DNA from: Lumbricus rubellus
Lineage: Eukaryota > Annelida > Clitellata > Crassiclitellata > Lumbricidae
Reading direction: 5' to 3'
Length of the DNA stretch: 64,000 nt
Assembly (NCBI GenBank): GCA_945859605.1
Contig: OX243814.1
Span: forward strand, 38,483,630 to 38,547,629
Shown here in pieces: positions 31,693 to 41,824 of this stretch; the first letter of the stretch is position 1; each line of letters starts with the position of its first letter. The position numbers were made by a program, and so were the translations under genes. The notes under the pieces are model-generated. The model did no database searches. It worked only from the letters and a program-made list of their open reading frames with translations, and had not been told where the DNA came from.

Positions 31693-34600
31693 TAATAATA
31701 ATTATTTTTTTCAGTGTAGCCCGGGCCCCCTAAAAGTCTCCGGGCCCCTGGGCATTTGCCCCCTGCCCCCTCCCTCTCGGTGGGCCTGGTGCTACGTGCA
31801 CACGGAACTAAGTGAAATTAGAAGAAAAATAGTTCAAATTAAACACACAACTAACCATGGGAAGATTTGACAACAGACTTTCCTTCCCACTTCAATTTTC
31901 GATATCTGCGGCGATTCACGTTGCTTATATATGAACCAATGTAAAATTATTTTTGTCAGAGTCTGATCCGGTTTGTGAGACGAAAAACATTACCGTTGTT
32001 GAAAACAACTTCATTGAAATGTGGTGCATGGTTAACTACAGCGGTCGCTGGGCTCCAGTTATGGAATGGAGACAAGATATCATGAAGAATACTCTGTCAG
32101 AAGACTTGAATGGAAACGTTATCAATCGAACTACTAACAACAGTGTCAAATCAACGCTTCGTCTATTGGCTGATTCGAGACGACACAACTTCCGGTATTA
32201 CTGTAAAACCTATTTTATCAACGATTCCAGTTTGTACGATAAACGCAATTTGGTTGGAAACGTTCCTACATATAACCACACGTGGATTTCACCAAATATC
32301 AACGTTTTATGTGAGTGCCCTCTATGTCAAAGATTGTGTATAGGCCTAAGTCAGGGCGTATTTGGTTATTTAAGATGAGCATTGCGATTAATCAGATAGG
32401 CACGCTTCCATTTGTATAGAAAATCACAAATGGACTTAGGGCCTGGGCGGCTAGGCCTACTGCTTTAACTAAATTACACAGAGCAAGGGTGAAATGTTTA
32501 CTGAATAAAATAGGCCTACTTCTACTGGCCTCTACGTGTAGCCTAAGTGATAGAATTCAAAGGCGCTTTGCATGCATTAGTTTGAATGTTCTTATTTTGT
32601 CACCTAAATCTCTCAGGATGGCTTTGAGCTTGTACGAAGGTAGGCCTACGTGTAATATTAGCGAACGCCGGCTTTTATTGGGCCTAAAGATAACTGGATT
32701 GGATTACAACTGCGCATCAATCCGCCAGATTTTACACGGTTTCATCCGCTACAATTCCGGTTTTCCATTGACTTTATGACTGCCCAATTCCTAAAAAATA
32801 ACAGATTCTAATCTGGGCCTATATGTAGGCTATGCAAGTTTTCTATTTGTCGATAGGGCCTATTTGTCAAACAGAATGGCCTACAATTAGGCAATGTTAA
32901 TGTTTTAATCAAAAATCAAAAATGTTGATCAAGCTGAGGTCAGAACAGATTTAAGGGAGCATTTTTACTATAAAAGAACACAATGTGCTGCTTGTTGTGC
33001 ATGGATACAGCCTGGTATCATTATCTCGCGAGGGTTCCACGACCACTGGTCTACCGACAACTCGTCTAACGACAACTCGTCTCCGGACAATTGGTCTAAC
33101 GACAACTGGTCTACTGACGAATATTATTGATGAAATAGAAGCTGGATTTACGAAAATGTTTTTTTGCTTAAATGGAAGCTGGATTGATGATTTTCATTCA
33201 TGTATTCCAACATGCACCCATTTCTACTTCAAATCTAAAAATATCTTCATCCAGCTTCTATTTCTCACCTGTTATTTTAGTCAATCTAGCTTTTATTTAA
33301 TATATAAAAATACCCTCATCCAGCTTCCATTACTTAAGCGGTTTTCTTATCAATCCAGCTTCCATTTCAGTGCTAGAATTACCTTCATCCAGCTTTTATT
33401 TATCATGCGTTATTTTCGTCAATCCAGCTTCTATTTCACTTGTAAGAGAACCATCATCCAGATTCCATTTATCTTGCGTTTTTTCATCAATCCAACCTCC
33501 ATTTCACCTCTAAAAATTATCATCCAGCTTCCATTTCTCAAGCGCTGGATAAGTTGTCAGTAGACCAGTTGTCGTTAGACGAATTGTCCGGAGACCACTT
33601 GTCGTTAGACGAGTTGTCGTTAGACGAGTTGTCGTGACACCCTCGCGAGACCCTGCTAAAATCTAATGTTAGAGGAATTATTATTTTGAGAAAAAATATA
33701 ATATGACATGTGATTATTGACATTCCAAGTAGGCTAACAACGATGAGCTTAGGTCTACTGACGGATATACCTGCTACTGCAAATATCTTCCAGGCCATTG
33801 AAATGTGCTGTCCCTTATTGTGCATTTTCAACGGTTCAAATGCTGGCATGTGATATGGAAGCAAAATTTTTAATTAATGGCATAAATGCTTAGACTATGT
33901 TATATAATTCTTGCGTTTCCGATATTAAGTTTGGCATGTAGGCCTATGCTATAGGCTAATCATTCGTGTATCCGGTACTGAAATTAAAATTTTGATTCTT
34001 TCTTCTGATAACAATTATTCGATTATGATTCGTTCTTTCTTCTGATAGCAATGGTCTGCTATAGGCCTAATCAATATACCCGTATCTATTATGACACAAT
34101 AAGGCAGTGATGCTTACTGCTTAGTATGCTGCGCATGGCTTGGTATACCCAGATGGTCCAAAGAACCTGACGATTACTGAACAACTAGAAATATATCCAT
34201 GGGGAAGACTATACTGCTCCGCTGAAGCAAATCCATTGGCAAACTACACATGGACAGACATTTCAAATGGATACAACATTTCTGGTCCGATTCTGATTTT
34301 AAACGAGAATTTCATCTCCGGACAAAATTACTCATTCGAATGTGCAGCAAACAATGGCATCGGTCCAACTTTGGTGACGAGAATCACTTTTACTGTGCCT
34401 TTAAAACTAACAGGTTTGCAAATCTCAGCACCTAAGCGATGTGACTGCACACAGCGAAATCTTAAACTACTATAAAACGTATTTTAGAAACGGTCCCAGG
34501 GGCCAGAGCATGCAATAGACGCTTTGTGATCGCGGAAACAATAGCGAAACAATAGCGAGAGCTGGTAAATAAACGTTTTTCTGCGCACGTGCATAAAACG

Positions 34601-37600
34601 TCATAATTATAGCATATTATGACTTGTCCTTCAGCATTGGAATGACGCCTAGCATTGTTATTGAGGTCGATTTTTAGTACACTTCAATAGTTGAAGTTCA
34701 AGCTCTTAACCATTTTGCTAGAGATTAGTTTAATATCACAATGTGACGGTCTAGAGGACTGTGTTATTGACCAGGGGCGGATCCAGGGGGGGGCTTATCC
34801 GGCCATGGCCCCCCCATTTAAAATTCCCATGTATCGTGCCCCCCCATTTGGATTGAACATGCTGTGGAACAATGTACATAATGTACAATTTGGCCCCCCC
34901 CCTATTAAGAAATACCCATGCATTGCAGCCCCCCTCCGAAAATTTGGCCGGATGACTAAAAAAAAAGTCATCAACTTTTTTGGCGGACAAAATGGTATTC
35001 TTTTCCCGAAAATTTGGCCGGATGACAAAAAAAAGGTCATCAACTTTTTTGGCGGACAAAATGGTATTATTTTCCCGAAAATCTGGCCGGATGACTAAAA
35101 AAAAAAAAGTCATCAACTTTTTTGGCGGACAAAATAGTATTATTTTCCCGAAAATCTGGCCGGATGACTAAAAAAAAAAGGTCATCAACTTTTTTGGCGG
35201 ACAAAATGGTATTATTTTCCCAAAAATTTGGCCGGATAACTAAGAAAAAAAAAAAAAAATCATCAACTTTGTTGGCGGTTGGCGGATACGAGAAAGAAAA
35301 TTTTTCCAAGGCCTAAATTTTTTCCCGGACCCAAGACAAAGAATTTTTGGCCCCCCCCCCCCCTCGTCCAAAATTTCTGTATCCGCCCTTGTTATTGACT
35401 CGACTAATTATATGAACATGATGTATCAATATTGTTTAAAATCGTTTTTTCTGCATGCAGTTATGAGCCTACATAGGAAAACATCACCTATTATTTCAGT
35501 TAGGCTATTAGTGGCTACAACGGCCATAATATTAGTTATAATATTTAGGCTAATAGATTTATGGTTGGTATTTGCAGGCGTTAACGCTATTATAACTGGA
35601 TCCCTGATCAGTTGCATCATCGTGCTCTTGGTGCTGGTGGTTTTTACTAAGGAGAAGGTCAAAGGTATTATAATGATCATACTTAGATTTTCGGATAAGC
35701 ATAAATTAAACCTATTCACAACGACTAAGAAAACTCTCATCGATGTAGGTCTAATCTTAATAATTCTATCAGCATGTAGACCTATTGGGTTATCTACTGA
35801 GTGCACAACACTGCACATGAATATTAGGCCTAGTCGTGAATGAAATTACAAACTCTAAGTACGGCCATTTTATCTTAATGCGGAAAGTTGACCTGCGAAT
35901 ATTCAATGAAACATGCCAATTGAGCAAAGGTTTGCATTAGGCTAAGTATAAACTTACTGACTGTAAATCTGACACAACTGATTGAGATTGATCGGTTATT
36001 CAATATTCATCCTTATTAGGCTATAATCTTTCTTAGTTCTGTTTTTTGCTGATCAACAGTGGTTTAGTAGCATCTGGATGAATTGACCATAATACCAGCC
36101 TAACTACACTGTGTCCCAATAAATCGGGCACCCTTTTTATAATGTGAATAAAACAGGTAAATTTTAATCGATTTTCAAAATTTCAAAACTGCTTTTATCC
36201 TGAGATAATTATCTTACACTGATTCAAATATGAAGTTTCTGGCATGAATATTGACGTCACAATTACGTCATTTGCATAAGAGAATTCAAATGTTAAGTAC
36301 CGAACACAACGATTTTTGTTGACATTTGGTTTCGATATGTAAATTAATGACGTCATTATGTCGTAATGTTTTAGTGTTGGCCGTTCATAAATTACCAATT
36401 TGTAGATAATTATCTCAGGATAAAAACAGTTTTAAAATTTTGAAAATCGATTAAGATTTACCCGTTTTATTCACTTTATAAAAAGGGTGCCCGATTTATT
36501 GGGACACAGTGTATAACCTACTCGTGAAATATTTAAGCACAGCTGAAACAACAAACACTAAATCTTTTCCAGAGACAAAGCTTTTAAATATTCAATCTTT
36601 GTAGTTAAGGAACTATGCACCGGAAGGAATTCGATAAAATCTTTGGACATTATACCGAATCACGAAGTCTTACCTTTGGGTAAGTGTTTTTTGCATTATC
36701 GTATCTTTTTCCTCTAGGAGTTTTACGTGCATTTTTGTCTGCATGCAACTTGTAGCCTACTACGGTACTCGAAATATGTATTGTTCAAGAATACTTAACG
36801 TAGTGATTCTGTGTATGGCACTCTGTAGAGAAACTATTATGTTTGATACTATTTATCTGCATATAATATCACAGTTTTAATATAGGCTACACTTTTCAGG
36901 CGTTGTAGCCTAGGCTATAAAAAGACCGTGGAGACATAATTTTCTACTAAGAAAGTTATGGGCCTCATAAAAGCGTAGTAGTCTATTTACGTTGCCTTCT
37001 TTTTAATCTTTCAGGGCGAACTTATAATTAACCAATCAGCCATTACATTGAAAAAGTCACCATGACAATATTATTGTGTGTTTCTATGCATAGCGGAAGA
37101 AAATTATGCTCTGAGTTATGAAGATTCTACGGGTTAGTAACAGAAAATTGACTTGCTGATTATTTCTTGTAAAGCAACTTTTAAGTTAACTAGTGCAATC
37201 GTGTTTCGAGACATAGGTTTGAAAACTAATAATTATTGAACTTTTGATTTGAACTGGTGCCGTAATTGGGCAATAGTGATTGTCTTTACAATTAACACAA
37301 AGGATGATAGGCCTATATTAGGCCCCTATGTGAGATGAAAATACTGACGTAAGATCACTGTCACACTGTAAATACAAATGCATGTCGTTTGTAAGTTAAC
37401 GCCTTATTAGGCTACTTATCAACAAAGATTATGTTTTACAAGTTCAATCTCTAGTGTGAGTGTGAGTTAGGGTGGAGTGAAAAACCCGAAATTTTGAAAT
37501 TCGAAATGGAATAGCAAAATAAAGTTGTCTAGCCTAATGGTATGAGGTCACGATTATTTGTTTTATTTTTAAATTCTTCGTGGAGGGTTTTGTAAGTTTC

Positions 37601-38551
37601 ACTGCACCTTTAAAAAGGCCGTCTTAAACTGAATCGAATGACATATCACAAGTTGAAATATCTCAAAGGATAAAAAAGTTATTAGTGTTTTACAGTTTTC
37701 AGGCATAGCGACATGTCGCGAATGTGGGGTATCGTAAAAAGTTAATATCTTCTAGAAATATGAGACTATTCTGAAAATTAGCACATCATTTTATTCAGTT
37801 TTAAGAGCTCTTTCCAACGGTATATTGTATGGTGATAAATTGTGTTGCATGAAAAATATTTCATAAGAAAACCATAAATTTTCTTTTAAAAAGACAATTT
37901 TCGAAACTTTGGCCCTCTGGGGGAAAAGGAAGACATAAATATTTTTCAAAACTTTTCGACATTTCGTGAACTCATATCATTAGACAACTTTATTTTGCTA
38001 TTCCATTTCGAATTTCAAAATTTCGGGTTTTTCACTCCACCCTAGGACTGTGAGTGTGACTATTGAGTATCGAGGTTCATGTCAGACTGCCTAATACCAA
38101 AAAGGCCGACTTTAATCTAAACGTCACCAAACAAATCATACGCATCCATGATGATTTGCAGTTCGTGACAATTATAACGTTCGGCTTAGAACGTTTCGGA
38201 TAATTATAGAGCAATTTGAAGTAGGCAGCCTCATTGGGAATAATTCTAAACAATGGCATGATGTCCATTGCCAATTAAATTTTGTCAAAATTAAAAAATT
38301 AAACGTCATTGTTTTTATCAACAGGTCATAGGACGCTGTTTGCCATTCGCCTATAGCCTACTATAATAGGCCTACGAACGTGCATAGGATATAGAGATGT
38401 CAATAAAATTATTATTTCTGGTTTCGCCTTTGCCTTAAACTGCTATTTCATGCACGGGCGTCAATCCTGGTAGCAAACTAATTAATGTAATGCGGTGCAG
38501 TAATAGCTAACACAAAACATAATCTAACGTAATCATCATCAACATCATCAA

Positions 38552-38599
<48 letters not shown>

Positions 38600-40188
38600 A
38601 TTAAGTCCCTTACTACAGCCACCTGGAGGAAATGGGTACGAATGAATTATCTCTGTTGTCAAGCTCAGTGCACCTGAGAAAATCTTATTTCCAGTCTTAC
38701 ACGTGCTTTTATTTTCTAAGCAGCAGTGCAGTTGTTATAGACCTGCAAGTGAGCATTATTCGTTTAGGGGTGAAGCAATGCCACGAATAGCCTAAAGGGC
38801 GTAACTGAAAACCCTTAAAGAGTTATCAGTTTTAGTCTATGCAGAGTGTTACATTTTGAGTTGCACATGTTTTCAGATCAAGGAACAACAGCTCCAATAT
38901 ATTCAGTTGTTCATAAAGACAGTAAGAAACGATTACACAACTTTTATCTTTACGATTTAGTAGGCTAAACAATCTGCAAATTTGGCCAAATGGTTAGTTC
39001 TTGTTGTAGACCAGTGGTCTTCGGCCACGAGTTCAGAAAGAAAGGAAGTGGATGGGAAGAGAAATCTAAAATTGTTGCAAGTTATTGAATTGCGATGCGG
39101 GCCTATAATAGGCTAAACTGCTTATCGCTCAACTAAACTGCGTTCACATAGCGAATGTTATCAATTTATTGTCAGACAGCCAGACGAACCTGCCTGCATT
39201 TGCATGAATGTCCATTGTCTAATCATATGCCTCTCGGTGTAGGAAGGTCATTTCCTAGTCTAAGAGGACCTACATGTAGACGGTTGCAATGTAATGCAAA
39301 AGAAAACATACATCATAAGTGCCTCTTAGAGGCTTTGTGTACGTAGGCCTAACTGCGGCCAAGAGCCACACGGAAGAAGGTTGGACTGTGTCTTAAAAAT
39401 TAATGTTCGAGAAAATGAAATGCAGCTCGTAAGAAATTAAACTGAGTGATTTTCAGTAGGTGTTTGTTGGATTGAGTCTGATCGACGATACAAAAATATT
39501 ATTTATAAATGATCGGTGTAACGATTGGTAGGCCTACGATAAAGCGAAAGGGTTAAAATTCACCGCAGTAGTCTAAGCATATGATTATCTTGTTTACATG
39601 TACTTTAAAACATGACCTTTACACTAAACGTACAATTATTGAAGTTGAAGCGATCAACTATAGCAGCTAATGGATTTAGGGTAATGGTTAGCACTCTGGA
39701 ACGAAGTTCGCCAGGACGCGGGATCTCTTTCCGCTGCGCTCCAAAGTTCCAAACGATTCACTCAATCTTCCAATTGGCAGATGGTCTGATGATCTGTAGG
39801 GCGTGGTGGATGTCTTGCATAGGCGTACGACAGTTAAATTCGACTCCTGTAATCACTTGTTATCATTCGTTCACACTACGATTTGTTATCATTATGCGCT
39901 GTGTTAGTTTGAAAGTAATCGGAGACTATTGCTATTATAGGCCTAGTTATAACTACATTATGCACTGAGTTAAATTATAGGAGTTTTCTCGAAATAGAAA
40001 GAACGCATCTATCAAACATTACTATTAATGCTGAATGTTATTGTCGTTTAGGAGAAACATATGAGCAAAGTTCTAGTTCTCGTATTGAAGAGGCCATAAG
40101 CAACAATTTGATGTACCAGCCTCGGGCAAATCTACCGACCAAGCTGGCAGACAATAAGGTACCAACATCTCAAAACAGGCCTAGTTAG
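27495..40188 (+). CDS. gene B: three-Ig-domain transmembrane receptor (nine exons)
   Basis: A reconstructed receptor of 450 residues: signal peptide, three Ig domains, one TM helix and a cytoplasmic tail of about 90 residues with tyrosines. Exons: 27495-27537, 27737-28051, 31960-32310, 34153-34413, 35578-35664, 36605-36679, 37094-37132, 38877-38921, 40052-40188. All eight introns are phase 1 with GT..AG, and the total is 1353 nt including stop. Ig2, Ig3 and TM are clearly paralogous to gene C. Tail tyrosines sit in NYALSYED, APIYSVVHK, ETYEQ and NLMYQP; YSVV fits Y-x-x-V but not the full ITIM consensus. A role as an immune or recognition receptor is inferred. The small tail exons are the least certain. 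Confidence 0.75.
27737..28051 (+). CDS. gene B exon 2: Ig domain 1
   Basis: Acceptor CCTTGTAG, donor CTTG|GTAGAT, 315 bp, phase 1-1. Ig core: NLTLRC, SVQWSF, TYTGTYEC. It carries extra cysteines (NGCLKN, YTCGEG, FNC) that could form further disulphides, and several N-glycosylation sequons. Confidence 0.85.
28121..28390 (+). mobile_element. tRNA-derived SINE (CORE-like), copy 1
   Basis: Starts AGTTAGCTACACCGG, has an RNA polymerase III B-box-like GGTTCAAGCC (28177-28186), then GTGACCTTGGGCAAG, which matches wording known from the conserved part of CORE-SINEs such as MIR, and ends in CATC repeats. Lies in intron 2 of gene B. A second copy is at 40183-40469. Confidence 0.75.
28391..30398. other. 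gene B intron, no gene; (GGAT)n tract
   Basis: Intronic sequence with a G-run near 28640-28660, a GGAT/GTAT microsatellite at 29599-29665, and many AGGCCTA palindromes. Open frames over the microsatellite are artefacts. Confidence 0.6.
30399..31788. mobile_element. hAT element, 1390 bp
   Basis: Ends CAGGCCCGCCGACAG and CTCTCGGTGGGCCTG with a perfect 8-bp duplication GTGCTACG (30391-30398, 31789-31796). The interior holds a (TA)n tract (30529-30598), a nested MITE (30668-30853), a repeat with AAAATTTCTGACGAC, an (AAT)n tract (31628-31702) and, on the minus strand around 31280-31400, decayed frames that could be transposase remnants (weak). Sits in intron 2 of gene B. Confidence 0.85.
30668..30853. 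mobile_element. hAT MITE nested in 30399-31788
   Basis: Ends CAGTGGTGTAGTCC and CCCACTACACCACTG with a perfect 8-bp duplication GATTTAAC (30660-30667, 30854-30861). 186 bp, non-coding; carries GGGGGAACGCC repeats. Confidence 0.9.
31960..32310 (+). CDS. gene B exon 3: Ig domain 2
   Basis: Acceptor TTTTGTCAG, donor TTTAT|GTGAGT, 351 bp, phase 1-1. Ig core: IEMWC, PVMEWRQ, RYYCKTYF; it ends HTWISPNINV. Very close to gene C 60104-60493 (shared TVVENxxIEMWC, APVMEW, YYCKTYF, YTWISP). Rich in Asn glycosylation sites. Confidence 0.9.
32311..33032. other. gene B intron, no gene
   Basis: Unique intronic sequence with AGGCCTA palindromes; nothing else supported. Confidence 0.5.
33033..33641. mobile_element. 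Mutator-like foldback element, copy 3
   Basis: 609 bp, starting GGTTCCACGACCACTGG and ending GTTGTCGTGACACC, same architecture and orientation as 10026-10619. Flanks share 8 bp CTCGCGAG (33025-33032, 33642-33649); a ninth base does not match. Lies in intron 3 of gene B. Confidence 0.85.
34153..34413 (+). CDS. gene B exon 4: Ig domain 3
   Basis: Acceptor GGTATACCCAG, donor ACAG|GTTTGC, 261 bp, phase 1-1. Ig core: GRLYCSAEA, YTWTDI, YSFECAANNGIG. Equal in length to gene C 59295-59555 and sharing DGPKN, PLANYTW, GPIL and NGIG. Confidence 0.9.
34772..35391. mobile_element. hAT-like element with internal minisatellite
   Basis: Ends CAGGGGCGGATCCAGG and CTGTATCCGCCCTTG with a perfect 8-bp duplication TTATTGAC (34764-34771, 35392-35399). 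The centre (34938-35270) is about five tandem units of some 70 bp carrying GGCCGGATGACTAAAAAAA and CATCAACTTTTTTGGCGGAC. Lies in intron 4 of gene B. Same family as 54179-54508. Confidence 0.9.
35578..35664 (+). CDS. gene B exon 5: transmembrane segment
   Basis: Acceptor GGTATTTGCAG, donor AAAG|GTATTA, 87 bp, phase 1-1. It reads IITGSLISCIIVLLVLVVF followed by KEK stop-transfer charges. The ITGSLxSCII string is shared with gene C's TM exon. Confidence 0.85.
36107..36511. mobile_element. Tc1/mariner-type MITE with ~100-bp inverted ends
   Basis: Inverted ends CACTGTGTCCCAATAAATCG (36107 and reverse at 36511), bordered by TA on both sides (36105-36106, 36512-36513). The arms pair for about 100 bp with few mismatches. 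Intronic in gene B. Confidence 0.9.
36605..36679 (+). CDS. gene B exon 6: cytoplasmic segment (candidate)
   Basis: 75 bp between CTTTGTAG and G|GTAAGT, phase 1-1, reading KELCTGRNSIKSLDIIPNHE in the middle. It has no tyrosine and no known motif, but keeps the frame between TM and the next exons. May be alternatively used. Confidence 0.5.
37094..37132 (+). CDS. gene B exon 7: cytoplasmic microexon (candidate)
   Basis: 39 bp between TATGCATAG and ACGG|GTTAGT, phase 1-1, reading AEENYALSYEDST across the joined codon. Two tyrosines in acidic context suit phosphorylation. Confidence 0.5.
37470..38042. mobile_element. Tc1/mariner-type MITE, 573 bp
   Basis: Inverted ends GGGTGGAGTGAAAAACCCG (37470 and reverse at 38042) bordered by TA on both sides. 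The arms pair for about 65 bp, through AAATGGAATAGCAAAATAAA. Intronic in gene B. Confidence 0.9.
38531..38600. repeat. (ATC)n microsatellite
   Basis: About 70 bp of nearly pure ATC/CATCAA repeats. Confidence 0.95.
38877..38921 (+). CDS. gene B exon 8: cytoplasmic exon with YSVV
   Basis: 45 bp between ATGTTTTCAG and GACA|GTAAGA, phase 1-1, reading DQGTTAPIYSVVHKD across the junction. Strong splice sites. YSVV is a Y-x-x-V phosphotyrosine-type motif; residue -2 is Pro, so it is not a canonical ITIM. Confidence 0.65.
39673..39740 (+). repeat. tRNA-like fragment
   Basis: GTAATGGTTAGCACTCTGGA (39681-39700) matches the D-arm and anticodon stem wording of tRNA-Gln genes. The rest does not fold into a full tRNA, so this is a pseudogene or SINE head, inside the last intron of gene B. 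Confidence 0.4.
40052..40188 (+). CDS. gene B exon 9: C-terminal tail and stop
   Basis: Acceptor TTGTCGTTTAG, 45 codons to TAG at 40186-40188. Reads ETYEQSSSSRIEEAI, then NLMYQPRANLPTK. The final AGT TAG codons coincide with the first bases of SINE copy 2. Confidence 0.6.
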
Positions 40189-40469
40189 CTACACCGGTAA
40201 GCGAGAACGGCATTCGTCTGTTGGTAACAACGGGCTGCGGTTCAAGCCCCGGGCTGGGAGTTGACATTCAGATATTTAGATATCTCGGGCTAGCACGTGG
40301 GGGACGCAGGGGCGCAAGCTGCTGCGGAGCGACCTTGGGCAAGTTGCATACATGCATACAAACATGTCATCATTATCTGTGGGAAGGCAACGGGTAACCA
40401 CCTCACTCATCTCATCCCCAGGAGCGTAATGCCAATGAACCTGCCTTCGGGCAGAGAACCATCATCATC
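40183..40469 (+). mobile_element. tRNA-derived SINE, copy 2
   Basis: Same order as 28121-28390: AGTTAGCTACACCGG, B-box-like GGTTCAAGCC (40239-40248), GCGACCTTGGGCAAG, AACCACCTCACTCATCTCAT, and an ATC-rich end. The 5' end lies exactly at gene B's stop codon. Confidence 0.75.
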
Positions 40470-41670
40470 TCAAAGTGTTTAGATTGTTTATAACTGTATA
40501 CATGTCCGCTTAACGCAACTTGCTATACTTACAATAGGAAGACTGGTTAAACTATGAAGTCTGGTAAAACAAACAACCACAACGGCAGATTATTATGGCC
40601 TACCGTCCGTTTTGTTCGAATATCTCAGTGTATACTGTATAATATTATTATAAAGGTCATGATCATGGAGTCTGCTAAGCTCATAAGTCACGGATGATTC
40701 TGGTTGTTGACTTTGCACGACAGCATAAAAAAGCAGTCGGATTAACGATTGTTGATAAAAACTGATAATTAAGTGGATCATAACCTACTTCTCCTTAGCA
40801 CTTTGCACATTCGAGCGATTGTTGCAAAGCTTAACCATTTAAAAAATGTGTTTGACTTTCATAACATGCCTTTCAGCATCTCACTCTTGTAATCTCACAT
40901 TTTTCGGTTTGTCGAGTCACCTATCCATCTCTCTCTTTTCATGGCGCCTATTTCGTCATCCCTGGGTAATTAGCCTAATAACTAATTGCAAAAGTGTATA
41001 CACATGACCTATTACTTTGTAGAATACGAATCTGGATGGCATCGTCTACACAAAACTTAAACAGGTGCCGATGGATTGTAGAAATAGGGATCCTAACATC
41101 GTCAGGGAGCAGATCAAGAAATCTGAATATGCTGGCATTGACCACACTTTGAAGGCTCCACCACCACCGCCTCAACTTATCTTCAGTATAAACCACATCT
41201 GTTGATAAATGCTAAAGGTGAATGAACAGCATTGTTCTAAGAACGAATTTTTCGGTGACGTAGGAATGATGAAATCACGAAATGCAAATTAAGACGTTCA
41301 TTGGTATTCATTCACTTTAAATGATAAATAATATTTCCTACAATTATTTAGGCCTAGACCTATAGGCCTATTGCACCGTAACGCGGCCATATCGCGACTC
41401 GCAATCAACTAATAAGCGGATAAGCCATATAAACAAAATTGGACTTTAAGCGTAGATATTTTTCAATGAGTCTTTTGTGTCGGTGAATCAGATGGTGAGT
41501 GTAAGACCGTTAATTCCAATATAATATATTGATATGCACATATTTATCTACCATTTACTATAATTATGTGGCAGACCCAATTTAAACAAAATATGATTGA
41601 CACAATCACATGTGGGATAATGGGATGCGTTTGTGACATACGAAACAGGCTACTAACTAGAGTAGATGTT

Positions 41671-41691
41671 GCTGATGACGACGGCGACGAT

Positions 41692-41723
<32 letters not shown>

Positions 41724-41725
41724 TG

Positions 41726-41784
<59 letters not shown>

Positions 41785-41785
41785 T

Positions 41786-41823
<38 letters not shown>
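41671..41823. repeat. (GAC)n/(GAT)n microsatellite
   Basis: About 150 bp of GAC, GGC and GAT triplets. Asp-, Met- and His-rich translations over it are artefacts. Confidence 0.95.

Positions 41824-41824
<1 letters not shown>

Noticed and set aside
32985..33563. 192-codon plus frame over the foldback element
   Set aside because: It reads straight through terminal units and the TCCAGCTTC array, so it is repeat translation.
34691..35316. Several overlapping frames with repeated KFGRMTKK or VIRPNFRENNTILSAKKV
   Set aside because: They come from the ~70-bp minisatellite in the hAT-like element 34772-35391, not a protein family.
39673..39740. Functional tRNA-Gln gene
   Set aside because: The D-arm region matches, but the T-arm and acceptor do not pair, so only a tRNA-like fragment is reported.
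40975..41196. Minus frame reading VVYTEDKLRRWWWSLQSVV after an acceptor-like CAACAG
   Set aside because: 73 codons with no recognised domain and no partner exon; could be chance. Kept only as a note.
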